Assembly (NCBI GenBank): GCA_023432075.1
Contig: JAEYVD010000093.1
Location: forward strand, 1 to 6,238
Source of the DNA: Pseudomonadota bacterium
GTDB taxonomy: Bacteria > Pseudomonadota > Gammaproteobacteria > Burkholderiales > Burkholderiaceae_B
DNA: 6,238 bases
Reading direction: 5' to 3'
Of this stretch, positions 5,364 through 6,238 are shown one piece after another; position 1 is the first letter of the stretch, and every line of letters begins with the position of its first letter. The translations under genes and the position numbers were made by a program. Below the pieces are notes generated by a model. That model was not told the origin of the DNA. It did no database searches and was given only the letters and a program-made list of their open reading frames with translations.

Positions 5364-6238
5364 ATGCCCGCCACCCAGCCCCTGATTCCCGACTCGCAAC
5401 CCGCGCGGTCCACCGACACGCTGGGTTGCTCGGCCAGCAAGCTGGCGTTGGACCAGGAGTTCCATGGCGGCGGGCTGACGTTTTATCGCAAGCGCACCCA
5501 CAACGATCACTTCGGCAGTGTGGAGACACCCGCGTCCGATCGCGGCTTTCTCGTGGGCGTGGCGCTGCAGGGCGGCCATCGCCGCCGCATCCTGCAGGGC
5601 AATCTCGCCTCCACGCATGACTTTGCTGCGGGTTCGATCTACATCCGCGATTTCACCGATGATTACCGGGCCGACATGCTTAGCGGATTCGACTTCCTGC
5701 TGGTCGAGCTGTCGCGCGCCTTCATTGAGCGGATCAACGACGAAAAGGGCGGGGCGCGCGTCAGCAGCCTGCTGCCGCGCGCGGGCCAGCCGGATACTGT
5801 GCTGGGCCATCTATCGCAGGTGCTGGCCAGCGTGGTGGCAAACCCCGCGCAGACCAGCAGCCTTTTTGTAGAGCATCTGAATCTGGCGCTTGGCACCCAC
5901 CTGCTGACGCAATACGGGGCCGGGGCGACCAGCGGCTGGGCAGAGTCGGGCGGCGCCCGGGTGCTGTCGCGCAAACTGGAGGCGCGGGCCAAGGACATGC
6001 TGCTGGCGTCGCTGCGGGAAGACACGTCGATTGCGGACATTGCAGAGGCCTGCAATCTGTCGCGCAGCTACTTCATCAAGGCGTTCCGGCAGACGGTCGG
6101 CACCACGCCGCATCGCTGGCTGCTGGAGCAACGGGTGCAAAAGGCGCAGGAACTGCTGCGCACGCCGGGGCGGTCGATCACCGACATTGCGCTGTTGTGC
6201 GGCTTTGCCGACCAGGCGCACATGACCCGGGTGTTCAC
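5364..6238 (+). CDS. AraC-family transcriptional regulator (3' end cut by window)
   Basis: An open frame runs from the ATG at 5364 to the window edge, giving 291 residues without a stop. Residues about 30-190 form the N-terminal effector or dimerisation part, which shows no motif that identifies a ligand. A linker (about 185-200) leads to the AraC/XylS DNA-binding domain. The first helix-turn-helix is at about 222-241 (SIADIAEACNLSRSYFIKAF), followed by the connecting GTTPHRWLLEQRVQKAQELL helix (246-265). The second is at 271-291 (SITDIALLCGFADQAHMTRVF). Only the usual last 15-30 residues should be missing, so the protein would be about 310 residues long. The start has a weak GGA site 7 nt upstream and no better alternative. 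The gene follows the hydrolase on the same strand after 107 nt. AraC proteins often control neighbouring genes, and the target here could lie to the right of the window. Confidence 0.9.
   Translation, partial: MPATQPLIPDSQPARSTDTLGCSASKLALDQEFHGGGLTFYRKRTHNDHFGSVETPASDRGFLVGVALQGGHRRRILQGNLASTHDFAAGSIYIRDFTDDYRADMLSGFDFLLVELSRAFIERINDEKGGARVSSLLPRAGQPDTVLGHLSQVLASVVANPAQTSSLFVEHLNLALGTHLLTQYGAGATSGWAESGGARVLSRKLEARAKDMLLASLREDTSIADIAEACNLSRSYFIKAFRQTVGTTPHRWLLEQRVQKAQELLRTPGRSITDIALLCGFADQAHMTRVF

Overview
The window is a GC-rich stretch of bacterial chromosome. Its gene families (Tat-exported sulfite dehydrogenase, YMGG-type glycine-zipper protein, SulP transporter, MerR and AraC regulators) and its base composition suggest a beta-proteobacterium of the Achromobacter/Bordetella type. 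That placement is an inference from overall look, not from a marker gene. Genes are tightly packed on both strands, and I see no mobile element, RNA gene or CRISPR array.

Left part (1-1294, minus strand): a complete periplasmic molybdopterin sulfite dehydrogenase of the SorA/SoxC kind, with a Tat leader. It is followed 14 nt downstream by what may be the first eight codons of another gene cut by the window edge, where a c-type cytochrome partner would be expected. A 293-bp divergent spacer (1295-1587) holds a convincing promoter for the dehydrogenase, two inverted repeats and an AT-richer patch. On its other side lies a small exported glycine-zipper protein on the plus strand (1588-2055).

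Middle (2107-4268, minus strand): a MerR-family regulator followed 50 nt later by a SulP/SLC26 anion transporter with a C-terminal STAS domain. The transporter converges tail to tail on the glycine-zipper gene.

Right part (4269-6238, plus strand): a Tat-exported alpha/beta hydrolase transcribed divergently from merR, then an AraC-family regulator truncated by the right edge. The merR/hydrolase spacer carries the clearest regulatory signal of the window: a TTGACA -35 box and a weak -10 box separated by 19 bp, with a dyad in the spacer, as in promoters activated by MerR proteins. The hydrolase is therefore the likely target of the MerR protein, whose own mRNA may be leaderless.

The sulfite dehydrogenase (sulfite to sulfate) and the SulP carrier (possibly sulfate) could share a sulfur theme, but they are not in one operon and the link is only suggestive. 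I found no evidence of an undescribed multi-gene system. The points worth a second look are the MerR-type promoter, the possible leaderless merR, an Asn in place of a usual active-site His in the dehydrogenase, and the dyads in the 1295-1587 spacer.
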